DNA from: Betaproteobacteria bacterium
Lineage (GTDB): Bacteria > Pseudomonadota > Gammaproteobacteria > Burkholderiales > Burkholderiaceae_A
Direction: 5' to 3'
NCBI GenBank assembly: GCA_016868255.1
Contig: VGHN01000010.1
Location: 1 to 44,285, forward strand
DNA: 44,285 nucleotides
Shown: one piece after another, positions 1 to 7,009 of the stretch
How positions within the stretch are numbered: the first letter of the stretch is position 1
Layout: every line of letters begins with the position of its first letter
Made by a program: the position numbers and the translations under genes
The notes under the pieces: generated by a model
Seen by the model: only the letters and a program-made list of their open reading frames with translations
What the model was told of the DNA's origin: nothing
Databases searched by the model: none

Positions 1-554
1 CCGGCCCGCTTTCGGATCAAAATCCATACGGGGCGGATCCCACTGGAACATTTTTTAATCGCGTTCAGACCTACGAAGCAGGCGCCTTCCCCGATACCCA
101 GACCATTCACTTTCCGAAGTCCTGCCTACACTGCGAAGACCCCCCTTGTGTTCCAGTCTGCCCAACAGGCGCCAGTTACAAACGCGAAGAAGATGGGATC
201 GTGCTGGTCGACTACGATAAATGCATCGGCTGCAAATACTGCGCCTGGGCCTGCCCTTATGGCGCAAGGGAGCTCGATGAATCGCGGCAGGTGATGACGA
301 AATGCACCCTCTGTGTTGATCGTCTTTACGATCAGAGTCTGCCGGAGAAAGATCGTCAGCCCGCCTGTGTGATGGCCTGCCCAACACAGGCAAGAATTTT
401 CGGCGACATTCATGACAGTCATTCCGAGGCCTCAAAGGCCATTCGAGAGCGCGGCGGCTATGCGCTTATGCCAGAGCACGAAACCCGGCCCGCTAACCAC
501 TACTTACCCAGGCAGGTTACCCCACCGCGGTACAACGCCGGCCAAGAGGATTAG
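1..554 (+). CDS. soeB: 4Fe-4S ferredoxin-type subunit of a membrane molybdo-oxidoreductase (SoeB/DmsB-like), 5' truncated
   Basis: The reading frame is open from the left edge, so the N-terminus lies outside the window. The visible part carries Cys clusters typical of DmsB/PhsB/NrfC electron-transfer subunits: CLHCEDPPCVPVCP, CIGCKYCAWACP and CTLC, then a late Cys pair in ACVMACP. These bind several [4Fe-4S] clusters that pass electrons between a molybdopterin subunit and a membrane quinone subunit. The stretches GADPTGTFFNRVQ and ALMPEHETRPANHYLPR look, from memory, like the sulfite-oxidising SoeB group rather than DMSO reductase. The stop is 1 nt before the ATG of the membrane anchor gene, which indicates one operon. 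The family call is firm. The sulfite assignment is an inference that the missing catalytic subunit would settle. Confidence 0.8.
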   Translation, partial: GPLSDQNPYGADPTGTFFNRVQTYEAGAFPDTQTIHFPKSCLHCEDPPCVPVCPTGASYKREEDGIVLVDYDKCIGCKYCAWACPYGARELDESRQVMTKCTLCVDRLYDQSLPEKDRQPACVMACPTQARIFGDIHDSHSEASKAIRERGGYALMPEHETRPANHYLPRQVTPPRYNAGQED

Positions 555-555
555 C

Positions 556-1476
556 ATGCATCCTGCATTTTCGGTGATTAGCTTCACAACACTCCTAGGC
601 GCAGCACAAGGCCTACTCGTCAGCTTGGCAGCACTTCAGCTTTTTGGTATCTCGATACCTGCCTTACCGATCTTGCTCGGGATCGGAACCGCCCTGCTCA
701 TCGTAAGCTTGGGAGCCTCTTTTCTCCATCTCGGCCATCCCGAGCGCGCATGGCGGGCAGCTGCCATGTGGCGCACCTCATGGCTATCTCGAGAGGTCAT
801 CGTTCTTCCGGTTTTTATTTCCTTGGCAAGCGCATGGACTGTGCTCGAATCAACGGGCCAGGAAACACGATGGATTCTGATGCCCCTCGTTTTGGTATCG
901 CTCGTGCTTTGGCTGTGTACTGCAATGATCTATGCCTGCTTGAGGTTCATTCAGGAATGGGCCCATCCGTTCACCCTCATCAATTACCTCGCACTGGGCG
1001 TTGCCTCAGGACTTGTTCTGCTGATTAGCCTATTGGCACTTATCGCGAATGATTCGCCACTCACAGCACAGTTACACCCCTGGGCGATTGGAGCGACTCT
1101 GATCGCGCTGATTTTTCGTCACATGAGTAGCGTTCGAAACAGAAACATAAAACCCAAATCGAGCCTTCAAACAGCAACGGGAATTCGCCAACCCCAGCTG
1201 ACCCAGAGATCGATGGGCATGTCAGCGGGCGCCTTCAATACCCGCGAGTTCTTCCATGGAAAAACCGCCCTATTTTTGCGTTACGTAAAATCGATCATGT
1301 GGGGCCTGTGCTTCGCAATGCCCCTCGTTTTGCTGCTGCTCAGTTTTGCCACCAACAACTCGATATTCTCGGTTCTCGCCTTTCCAATTCAGTACATCGG
1401 TCTGCTGGCAGAGCGCTGGCTATTCTTCGCCCAGGCTCGGCATCCGCAAAATCTTTATTACCAAACGGTGTCCTGA
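556..1476 (+). CDS. soeC: DmsC/NrfD-type membrane anchor subunit (SoeC-like)
   Basis: This 306-residue, very hydrophobic protein has about eight predicted membrane helices. Its start MHPAFSVISFTTLLGAAQG is characteristic of DmsC-like anchors, which hold the iron-sulfur and molybdopterin subunits on the inner membrane and exchange electrons with quinone. The ATG at 556 was chosen over an upstream in-frame ATG at 412 because homology begins there, an AGAGGA ribosome site precedes it, and the longer form would overlap the iron-sulfur gene by 143 nt. Conserved features include FLHLGHPERAWRA near residue 60 and a C-terminal helix ending at AERWLFFAQARHPQNLYY. With the preceding gene it forms the end of a Soe/Dms-type operon. 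It could serve another DMSO reductase-family enzyme. Confidence 0.8.
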   Translation: MHPAFSVISFTTLLGAAQGLLVSLAALQLFGISIPALPILLGIGTALLIVSLGASFLHLGHPERAWRAAAMWRTSWLSREVIVLPVFISLASAWTVLESTGQETRWILMPLVLVSLVLWLCTAMIYACLRFIQEWAHPFTLINYLALGVASGLVLLISLLALIANDSPLTAQLHPWAIGATLIALIFRHMSSVRNRNIKPKSSLQTATGIRQPQLTQRSMGMSAGAFNTREFFHGKTALFLRYVKSIMWGLCFAMPLVLLLLSFATNNSIFSVLAFPIQYIGLLAERWLFFAQARHPQNLYYQTVS

Positions 1477-1498
1477 TCCGCCAATTGGGAGCAGACAC

Positions 1499-1801
1499 CT
1501 ACAACTGATCAACTGAAGTGGCTGCAGGAGGTGCCTCCTGCGGCGCGTCATTGAGGGAAAATCGATCATGGGTGCGTGTGTAAAAGCTCGCTCCGAATCG
1601 AGCAATTGGGCTGTACTCGCGAAGATTGACTCGCCAGGCCTGGGTATCGATCAATCCATCGCGGGCAGCAAGCCATCGAATACGGCCAATAAAAACATAG
1701 CGACTCTCACTACTGTCCGGCGGGTACAGATTTAAGTAACTTTGATCAGAACGATCTCGATCAAATTGCTCAGCAACTAAATGAACGTCCGAGAAAAGCA
1801 C
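1499..1801 (-). pseudogene. C-terminal fragment of a flavin reductase-like (FMN-binding split barrel) protein
   Basis: An open frame of 100 codons can start at a GTG (1801), three codons after an in-frame stop. Its body (YVFIGRIRWLAARDGLID, then YSPIARFGASFY and DRFSL) resembles the second half of flavin reductase-like proteins, where a strand reading 'GRV..hv.dglid' is followed by 'l.PiaRlgg..Y....'. The N-terminal half, with the flavin-binding loops, is missing, and no frame in the 200 bp upstream supplies it. Family members are about twice as long. No good ribosome site precedes the GTG. The simplest reading is a decayed gene remnant. A short expressed protein is possible but less likely. 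Confidence 0.45.
1524..1541. repeat. Perfect inverted repeat, 8-bp arms
   Basis: GCAGGAGG and CCTCCTGC are separated by two bases (or a 7-bp stem with a four-base loop). It lies about 50 bp downstream of the anchor-subunit stop and could act as a hairpin at the 3' end of that operon. No T-run follows on the plus strand, so it is not a canonical intrinsic terminator. It may be mRNA-stabilising or chance. Confidence 0.35.
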
Positions 1802-2000
1802 TCGGCTTTAGTACGCCTACTGTTAAATTACACAATATGTTGCAACGACCGGTTGAACTCACCCTCTCTAAGTTAAAAAATAGGTGGTGACATCACCATG
1901 CCATCTTCAAGCGACAAACAGATGACATTGGTGCTCAATTCGAAGACTCAATGCGGCCCGGTTCTATGCCCGCAACACGCGCCTTGATGGCGGTTGAAGT
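1802..2000. other. Gene-poor gap with palindromes and a possible 29-codon ORF
   Basis: No convincing gene fills this gap between the flavin reductase fragment and the amidohydrolase. It contains the palindrome GTTGCAAC (about 1838-1845) and an inverted repeat GGTGA-CA-TCACC at 1886-1897. The latter lies directly before an ATG at 1898 that opens a 29-codon frame ending at 1987. AGGTGGTGA upstream resembles a ribosome site. The peptide (MPSSSDKQMTLVLNSK...) matches no family known to me. It may be a short peptide gene, a leftover of the gene decay seen next to it, or nothing. Confidence 0.25.
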
Positions 2001-3215
2001 TCAGGCAAGCAGCTGCCGGCTCAGGGCCCTCCAGAAGGTGGCGCCAATCGGAATGAGTCGGTCGTTGAAGTCGTAACAGGGGTTGTGAAGCGCACACGGG
2101 CCCAGGCCATGTCCGGCTTCACGGTGTGCGCCAGTTAAATCTCCGTTGCCAAGAAAAATATAACTGCCGGGGCGTTCGAGCAACATGTAAGCAAAATCCT
2201 CTGCCCCCATGGTGGGCTCCACCGGCATCACCACGCGGTCTGAACCCACCAACTCGGTGGCCACCTGTTCAGCAACGGCCGTGGGCGCCTTGTGATTGAT
2301 CGTCGGCGGATACTGCCGGTCGAACTGAAACTCGGCACTGGCATGAAAAGCAGTGGGAAGCGTCTGACAAATATGTCGCATGGCCTCCTCAACAACATCG
2401 AGCGCTTCAATGCTAAACGTTCGAACAGTCCCCTTTAGAAGGCAATGGTCTGGAATGACATTGACCGCCTCGCCGGCCTGCACCTGGGTGACCGAGATGA
2501 CCACTGGCTCAACGGGCTTGGAGGTTCGGGTGACCACACTCTGGAATGCTTGAATGAGATGCGAGGCAACCAGCACCGGGTCCACCCCCAGGTGGGGCAT
2601 GGCGGCATGCGCACCCTTGCCAACCACCTTCACTTCGAATTGGTTGCTCGAGGCCATCATCGGGCCGGGATTCAATCCAAAAGTGCCCTCGGCCAGGCCG
2701 GGCCAGTTGTGAATGGCAAAGACCTGATCGCAATCGAATTTCTCAAAAAGTCCATCTTCAATCATGGACTTTGCGCCCCCACCGCCTTCCTCGGCGGGTT
2801 GGAAGATGAGCGCCACGCGGCCATGAAAGTCTCGGTCTTTCACCAAGAGGGAGGCCGCTGCCAACAACATGGCTGTGTGGCCGTCGTGCCCGCAGGCATG
2901 CATTTTTCCGGCATACCGGCTGGCATGGGCAAATACATTCTTCTCGGTCATGGGAAGGGCGTCCATATCGGCCCGAAAACCAATGCTTCTCAAGCCCTTG
3001 GGCGAGGCCCCCGAACGCGTTCCATTGATGACCCCCACCACCCCAGTCTTGCCGAGTCCTTCCACGACCTGATCAACCCCCAGAAGCCGGAGCTGCTCGG
3101 CCACTCGGCGCGCCGTGCGCTCCTCCTCGAAACGCAATTCGGGGTGGGCATGAATGTCTCGTCGAAAGGCGACGAACTCTTCGAGCCGAAGTGAGAGATT
3201 GTCTGAGTGACCCAT
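2001..3215 (-). CDS. M20-family amidohydrolase (hippurate hydrolase / N-acyl-amino acid hydrolase-like)
   Basis: A 404-residue zinc-dependent peptidase/amidohydrolase of the M20D group, probably cytoplasmic, that removes acyl groups from N-acyl amino acids or related amides. Visible signatures are RRDIHAHPELRFEE near the start, RADMDALPM around residue 81, the metal-binding HACGHDGHTAM at 106-116 (Cys108, His110), the catalytic QPAEEGGGGA around 139-148, His169 in IHNWPGL, and the dimerisation segment GKGAHAAMPH. Length and motif order fit HipO-like enzymes. The substrate cannot be told from sequence. It begins 14 nt after the stop of the histidine kinase gene on the same strand and is probably cotranscribed with it, though it also has a -10-like box just before its ATG. 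Confidence 0.88.
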   Translation of the reverse strand: MGHSDNLSLRLEEFVAFRRDIHAHPELRFEEERTARRVAEQLRLLGVDQVVEGLGKTGVVGVINGTRSGASPKGLRSIGFRADMDALPMTEKNVFAHASRYAGKMHACGHDGHTAMLLAAASLLVKDRDFHGRVALIFQPAEEGGGGAKSMIEDGLFEKFDCDQVFAIHNWPGLAEGTFGLNPGPMMASSNQFEVKVVGKGAHAAMPHLGVDPVLVASHLIQAFQSVVTRTSKPVEPVVISVTQVQAGEAVNVIPDHCLLKGTVRTFSIEALDVVEEAMRHICQTLPTAFHASAEFQFDRQYPPTINHKAPTAVAEQVATELVGSDRVVMPVEPTMGAEDFAYMLLERPGSYIFLGNGDLTGAHREAGHGLGPCALHNPCYDFNDRLIPIGATFWRALSRQLLA

Positions 3216-3221
3216 TGACGT

Positions 3222-3227
3222 ATTATC
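3222..3227 (-). promoter_or_regulatory. -10-like hexamer before the M20 hydrolase start
   Basis: On the minus strand the gap reads GATAAT, six bases (acgtca), then the ATG at 3215. There is no purine-rich ribosome site. If this is a -10 box, transcription would begin at or beside the start codon. No clear -35 is seen 16-18 bp upstream, so the call is tentative. Confidence 0.3.
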
Positions 3228-3229
3228 GC

Positions 3230-5167
3230 CTAGGTCTCCGGAAGAATGAGCCTAAAGTGACTTCCTTGGCTACCGCTGGCCACAAGCACCAAATCCCCGC
3301 CTTGGTTCTGGGCCGATTTGCGCGCCAAAGACAGGCCCAGCCCCGTTCCGCGAATGCTTCCCACATTGGCGCCGCGCACGAAGGGCCGAAAGAGTTGGGC
3401 CTGCAACTCCTGGGGAATGCCAATGCCATGGTCAATTACATCGACCACCGTTCGGCCTCCATCCCGACTCACGCGCACCATCACCGGTCGCCCTTCTCCA
3501 TACTTCAAGGCATTGCCGATTAGGTTTCTCAGAATCAGTGCAGTGAGCGACGGATCGCAATAGGCCCGCAGGCCGTCTGGGATGGTCAACCCAATAACAC
3601 CGGGGTCGACCCGTTCGGCCTCGCAACTCAGTGCAATGGCATCTCGAAGCAGTGGCTCGAAGGGCTGAAGACTGGGTTGGGCGCGCTGCTCCCCCGTCTC
3701 CATTTTGTTGAGCTGAAGCATCTCTCCCAGAAACTGCTCCATGCGACCCACCGAGTCCCTGAGGTTCGAAAAGTAGCTCGCTACCTTGGCGGAGTATTTC
3801 TCTTGACTAGGCAGAGTCATCGACTCAAGCAAATCGGTGCCCGTCGAAATAATGGTCAGAGGAGACCGCAACTCGTGGCTCAGAATCCGGATGATTCGGC
3901 TGCGCGTAGAGGCGAGTTCTTGCTGCTGAAGGGCCAGCTCTTCTAGAGAGGATTGGGCCGCTTTCAAACTCGAAATATTAGAGATTGATCCAACCAACAA
4001 CGATCGCCCGCCCTTTTCCACGCGCGTCATCTGGCCGCGCATCAGCGTCCAAACCCATTCCATTTGGGCACCTCGAATCCGCAACTCTAGGTGCACAGGT
4101 TCTGCAGACCGAGCAGCACGGGCCAAGGCCTCTCGCAGGGCTCCCCGCTCTTCTGGATGGACCAGAGCAAGGAAATCATCCGTCGTTTGCACCTGGGCCA
4201 CCGGACTGCCCACCAAGGCGGAACCACGGTCCCCGTGAACACGGAGGCGGCCCGACTCGGGATCACTCTCAAAAATCAAGTCTTCGGTCGCATCCACCGC
4301 AGCCTCAAAGATCGACTTCTCCTGGGCCAACTCAGCGGCCAACTCGCGGGCCCGACACTCCAGGGAGTTATTGAGTGCCTCGAGTTCCTGTGCCCGACGC
4401 ATGTGCACATCATCGAGGCGGGCGTGGTAAATGGCGGCCAGTAGTCCGGCCAAATTCATTAACATCAGAAGGAGAAAGATCACCATGGCGAGCCAGGCGT
4501 TCTCCGCCAACGTGCCCAGGAGGTCTGCATTGGCCAGGGGAACACGGGCGGTGAGGCAGACGCTCTGGTCGGAAAAGTGGGTTCCCGACATCGCCAAATA
4601 ATGCATAGAGGAGGCGCCGACGCCCAGTGCCAGACCCGCTGCCGCAAGCCGCCCAATGGTGGAGCGCTGCCCCGGCCGCACGGACCAGCGCATGGTTCGA
4701 AAGGCCAAGAAACTCGCCACGAAGGCGGCAGCGAATGAATAGAGAACGCTTGCCGTGGTGTAGGTGGGCCGCGGCACCAACAAAAGAGCTAACATTCCGA
4801 GGTAGTGCATGGCCACAATGCCCGAGGCGGTCATGGCCGAGGCAAAGAGCACCATCGGCACGCTCGTCTTTTCTCGGCGACTCATCACCAAGAGACCCGC
4901 ACTCGAGGCCAGCGCAGGAAGAAACGAGAGTGCAATGAGCCCAACATCGAAGCTCAGGCCGAGGGGCACGCGAAGCGCCAGCATGCCGATAAAATGCATG
5001 GACCAGATGCCGGTGGCCAACGAGAGGGCGGCGCCCGCAAACCAGGCCATTCGAGTGCCCCCCTGGGCCGCACTCGATCGCATGGTCATTGCCAGCGCTG
5101 TCATGCCGGAGACTGCAACGGCGCAGACCGACAGAAGGACCAGGCCAAACTGGTGAGATGAAGCCAT
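3230..5167 (-). CDS. MHYT-domain sensor histidine kinase with PAS domain
   Basis: A membrane sensor kinase of about 645 residues. The N-terminal integral-membrane part (to about residue 250) carries three MHYT motifs: MHFIGM (about 58), MHYLGM (about 121) and MHYLAM (about 189). MHYT domains are proposed to bind copper and sense O2, CO or NO. A short coiled coil leads to a PAS domain (about 285-405). The HisKA domain follows, with the phospho-accepting His near 432 in SHELRSPL. The ATPase domain has the N-box NLIGNALKYG, DHGIGIP and GTGLGLSL. A GTG directly precedes the ATG at 5167, so the start could be one codon earlier. It diverges from a response regulator only 15 bp away, its probable partner. 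The M20 hydrolase follows on the same strand. Confidence 0.93.
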   Translation of the reverse strand: MASSHQFGLVLLSVCAVAVSGMTALAMTMRSSAAQGGTRMAWFAGAALSLATGIWSMHFIGMLALRVPLGLSFDVGLIALSFLPALASSAGLLVMSRREKTSVPMVLFASAMTASGIVAMHYLGMLALLLVPRPTYTTASVLYSFAAAFVASFLAFRTMRWSVRPGQRSTIGRLAAAGLALGVGASSMHYLAMSGTHFSDQSVCLTARVPLANADLLGTLAENAWLAMVIFLLLMLMNLAGLLAAIYHARLDDVHMRRAQELEALNNSLECRARELAAELAQEKSIFEAAVDATEDLIFESDPESGRLRVHGDRGSALVGSPVAQVQTTDDFLALVHPEERGALREALARAARSAEPVHLELRIRGAQMEWVWTLMRGQMTRVEKGGRSLLVGSISNISSLKAAQSSLEELALQQQELASTRSRIIRILSHELRSPLTIISTGTDLLESMTLPSQEKYSAKVASYFSNLRDSVGRMEQFLGEMLQLNKMETGEQRAQPSLQPFEPLLRDAIALSCEAERVDPGVIGLTIPDGLRAYCDPSLTALILRNLIGNALKYGEGRPVMVRVSRDGGRTVVDVIDHGIGIPQELQAQLFRPFVRGANVGSIRGTGLGLSLARKSAQNQGGDLVLVASGSQGSHFRLILPET

Positions 5168-5182
5168 CACAATGGAGAGACC

Positions 5183-5794
5183 ATGCGCATACTGATTGTG
5201 GAAGACGACCCCAATCTAAGACCGCTTGAGAGAGACCTCTTGGAGACCATGGGCCATGAGGTCGATGAGGCCACCAATGCCGACGATGGACTCGCAATGC
5301 TCAAGGGCGACCCCGAGATTGAAGTGGTGTTGCTCGACCTGGGGCTGCCTCCGGCTCCGCAGGACATCACCGAGGGGATTCGCTTCATCCAAGAGACGCT
5401 CGCCTGGAACAGCACCATCAAGATTGTTGTGGTCACCGGGCAGAGCCACGAAGACGCCCTACTGCGTTGCGTGGAGCACGGTGCTTTTGACGTCCTCGCA
5501 AAACCCTTCCAGCGAGAGGACGTCCAGACTGCGCTCAACCGTGCCCTGATGTTCAGCCAGAGCGAGAAACGACTGCGGTCAGAAGATCGCAAGTTCCCTG
5601 TCATGGTCGTGGCCGATGCCTCCACCGAGGAGGGGTTGAAGTTGGCCCGAGAGTCGGTCATTGAGCGGATCATTCGTTCGGTTCTCATTGATACGGGATT
5701 CAATGTCTCGGAGTCGTCTCGGCGACTGAATATTACCCGCGAGCATTTGTATTACTTTCTCAAAAAGTACGGCATCGATCGACCCACAGACTAA
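5183..5794 (+). CDS. Response regulator: receiver plus Fis-type HTH output, no AAA+ domain
   Basis: A 203-residue two-component regulator. The receiver domain (1-120) has the acidic pocket EDD at 7-9, phospho-acceptor Asp52 in LLDLGLPP, Thr85 in VVTGQ and Lys107 in AKPF. A linker follows, then a C-terminal Fis/HTH_8-type helix-turn-helix (about 155-200) with FNVSESSRRLNITREHLYYFLKKYGI. It lacks the AAA+ module of NtrC-type activators, so it resembles RegA/ActR-type regulators in layout and need not depend on sigma-54. GGAGAG lies 4 nt before the ATG. The partner is almost certainly the divergent MHYT kinase. The pilus operon starts 148 bp downstream on the same strand and is a plausible target, but that is inference. 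Confidence 0.92.
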   Translation: MRILIVEDDPNLRPLERDLLETMGHEVDEATNADDGLAMLKGDPEIEVVLLDLGLPPAPQDITEGIRFIQETLAWNSTIKIVVVTGQSHEDALLRCVEHGAFDVLAKPFQREDVQTALNRALMFSQSEKRLRSEDRKFPVMVVADASTEEGLKLARESVIERIIRSVLIDTGFNVSESSRRLNITREHLYYFLKKYGIDRPTD

Positions 5795-5819
5795 AGAATT
5801 TCAGGCTTGCGTAAGAGTT

Positions 5820-5839
5820 CCTGACACCGCTCAGGTTTT
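5820..5839 (+). terminator. Weak intrinsic terminator after the response regulator
   Basis: CCTGA and TCAGG form a 5-bp stem around a six-base loop (CACCGC), followed directly by TTTTC. It lies 25 nt after the regulator stop codon. The stem is short, so termination would be partial. It would separate the regulator from the pilus operon. Confidence 0.4.
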
Positions 5840-5844
5840 CTAAC

Positions 5845-5854
5845 ACTGGCCAGT
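5845..5854. promoter_or_regulatory. 10-bp perfect palindrome (possible operator) upstream of the pilus operon
   Basis: ACTGGCCAGT is a perfect 10-bp palindrome about 90 bp before the pilus subunit start. A second palindrome, CCGGCCGG, lies at 5914-5921. A dimeric regulator such as the Fis-output response regulator encoded just upstream could bind here. No confident -35/-10 pair was found in the gap. The role is conjecture. Confidence 0.25.
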
Positions 5855-5942
5855 CGTCGAACTCCTCCTGCGGGATTTTTGCGAACAGAGTCTCTCCCTG
5901 TCGCCCAGCCAGTCCGGCCGGGCCATTCACCAAGGAGAGAAG

Positions 5943-6425
5943 ATGAAGAAATCACTGATTCAACGCAGCCTGGTCGCAGGCATGGTCATTGCGAGCCTCG
6001 CCCCCGCAGTGCAGGCAGAGACGGCGTCGAGCAGCTTTCAAGTGGGAGTGGACGTGCGAGCCACCTGCTCCATCTCGGCTGCAGACATGACGTTCAATGG
6101 GATTACGACTGGGACCACTTCGCAAAACGACGCTGCATCGGACATCTCCGTCAGCTGCTCTCAGGGTGCCCCCTACGCAATCTCGTTGAGCAACGGTTCA
6201 AACTTTTCCGGCGGGCGACGTATGAACAGCGGCGCACACTTCATCAACTACGTTCTGTTCCAGGACGCCACAAGAGCTACAAACTGGGACCAGACAAATA
6301 CTGTGAATTTCACCGGCAACGGTGCGACTAGAGTGCACACCGTTTTCGGCCGTATTCCAGCCGGCCAGTCTGTCCCCAACATGGGCAGCTACGCAGACAC
6401 CATCGTTGCCACAGTGAGCTACTGA
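5943..6425 (+). CDS. Spore coat U / Csu-type pilus subunit
   Basis: A secreted protein of 160 residues with a clear signal peptide (cleavage likely after VQA, about residue 25). The mature part matches the SCPU domain of archaic chaperone-usher pilins such as CsuA/B. It has a short N-terminal strand for donor-strand exchange (SSSFQVGVDV), then ATCSISA with Cys42, a second Cys near 72 (ISVSCSQG) that likely forms the conserved disulfide, and the ending YADTIVATVSY typical of these pilins. AAGGAGAG precedes the ATG. The stop overlaps the chaperone start (TGATG), which indicates coupled translation. It is the only subunit gene in the operon, so the fibre may be a homopolymer. Confidence 0.9.
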   Translation: MKKSLIQRSLVAGMVIASLAPAVQAETASSSFQVGVDVRATCSISAADMTFNGITTGTTSQNDAASDISVSCSQGAPYAISLSNGSNFSGGRRMNSGAHFINYVLFQDATRATNWDQTNTVNFTGNGATRVHTVFGRIPAGQSVPNMGSYADTIVATVSY

Positions 6426-7000
6426 TGATGACGCGGCCCCTCCTTCTCACCTGCATGGGGATCTCGATTGCCATTCTCAGTCGAGCAGCGGGGGCCGCCC
6501 TCGCGGTGACCCCTCCCCAACTCCACCCCGATGACGCGGGCATTGTTGTCACCGAGGTCCAATCCTCGATTGCAGGCCCGTCGCGCTGGTCAGTCCGACT
6601 CGTGGCCTGGGAGGCCGGAGCGACCGAACCCAGCCCCGCCGATGGGCTGGTCTCTCCTCGCTTCTTTGAGTTGGGCGCAGGAGAGCGGCAGATTATTCGT
6701 GCGCAAATCCAGAACCGCTCCCAGTACCACCGACTCCTCGTGGAACAGATTCCCGACCAGACCCCAAACAACCAAGGCCTCGCCTTTCGCTTTCGTTTCA
6801 GCCTGCCCATCTACCGAGATGCGAAGGAGCCCGCACCCCACCAGCCCAGTCTCCCGTTGGTCGCGGGCTGCCATCGGTTTGAGAATCCCCAGCCCATCGC
6901 AGTGCGCCTGGTGCTCGACCCCGACGTCAAAGGACCACAGACGCTACTGCCTGGGGAACAGGCCGAGCTCTGCCGCAGCAGTCGCACCGCCCAGCGCTAG
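6425..7000 (+). CDS. Periplasmic pilus assembly chaperone (PapD/CsuC-like), short form
   Basis: A 191-residue exported protein with a signal peptide in about the first 25 residues. The first immunoglobulin-like domain shows the chaperone pattern: LAVTPPQL, WSVRLVAWE, then SPRFFELGAGERQIIRAQI and FRFSLPIY near the domain boundary. In this family that domain donates a strand to pilin subunits in the periplasm and delivers them to the usher. The second domain is only about 60 residues, against about 90-100 in typical chaperones. It holds two Cys (GCHRFENP and AELCRSS) that might form a disulfide. Translation is coupled to the subunit gene by a 1-nt overlap, and the usher gene starts 9 nt downstream. 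Confidence 0.85.
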   Translation: MMTRPLLLTCMGISIAILSRAAGAALAVTPPQLHPDDAGIVVTEVQSSIAGPSRWSVRLVAWEAGATEPSPADGLVSPRFFELGAGERQIIRAQIQNRSQYHRLLVEQIPDQTPNNQGLAFRFRFSLPIYRDAKEPAPHQPSLPLVAGCHRFENPQPIAVRLVLDPDVKGPQTLLPGEQAELCRSSRTAQR

Positions 7001-7009
7001 AGGGTTCTC

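Noticed and set aside
2445-3194. Plus-strand frame of 249 codons opposite the M20 hydrolase
   Set aside because: It lies wholly antisense to a clear M20 gene, matches no family, and its composition is that of a codon-position shadow in GC-rich DNA.
4410-5297. Minus-strand frame of 295 codons across the kinase and regulator starts
   Set aside because: It is a frame-shifted shadow of the MHYT region of the kinase; the true frame has MHYT, PAS, HisKA and ATPase motifs.
5795-5942. Sigma-54 or sigma-70 promoter for the pilus operon
   Set aside because: No GG-N10-GC element and no acceptable -35/-10 pair with 16-18 bp spacing could be found by eye, so no promoter is claimed.
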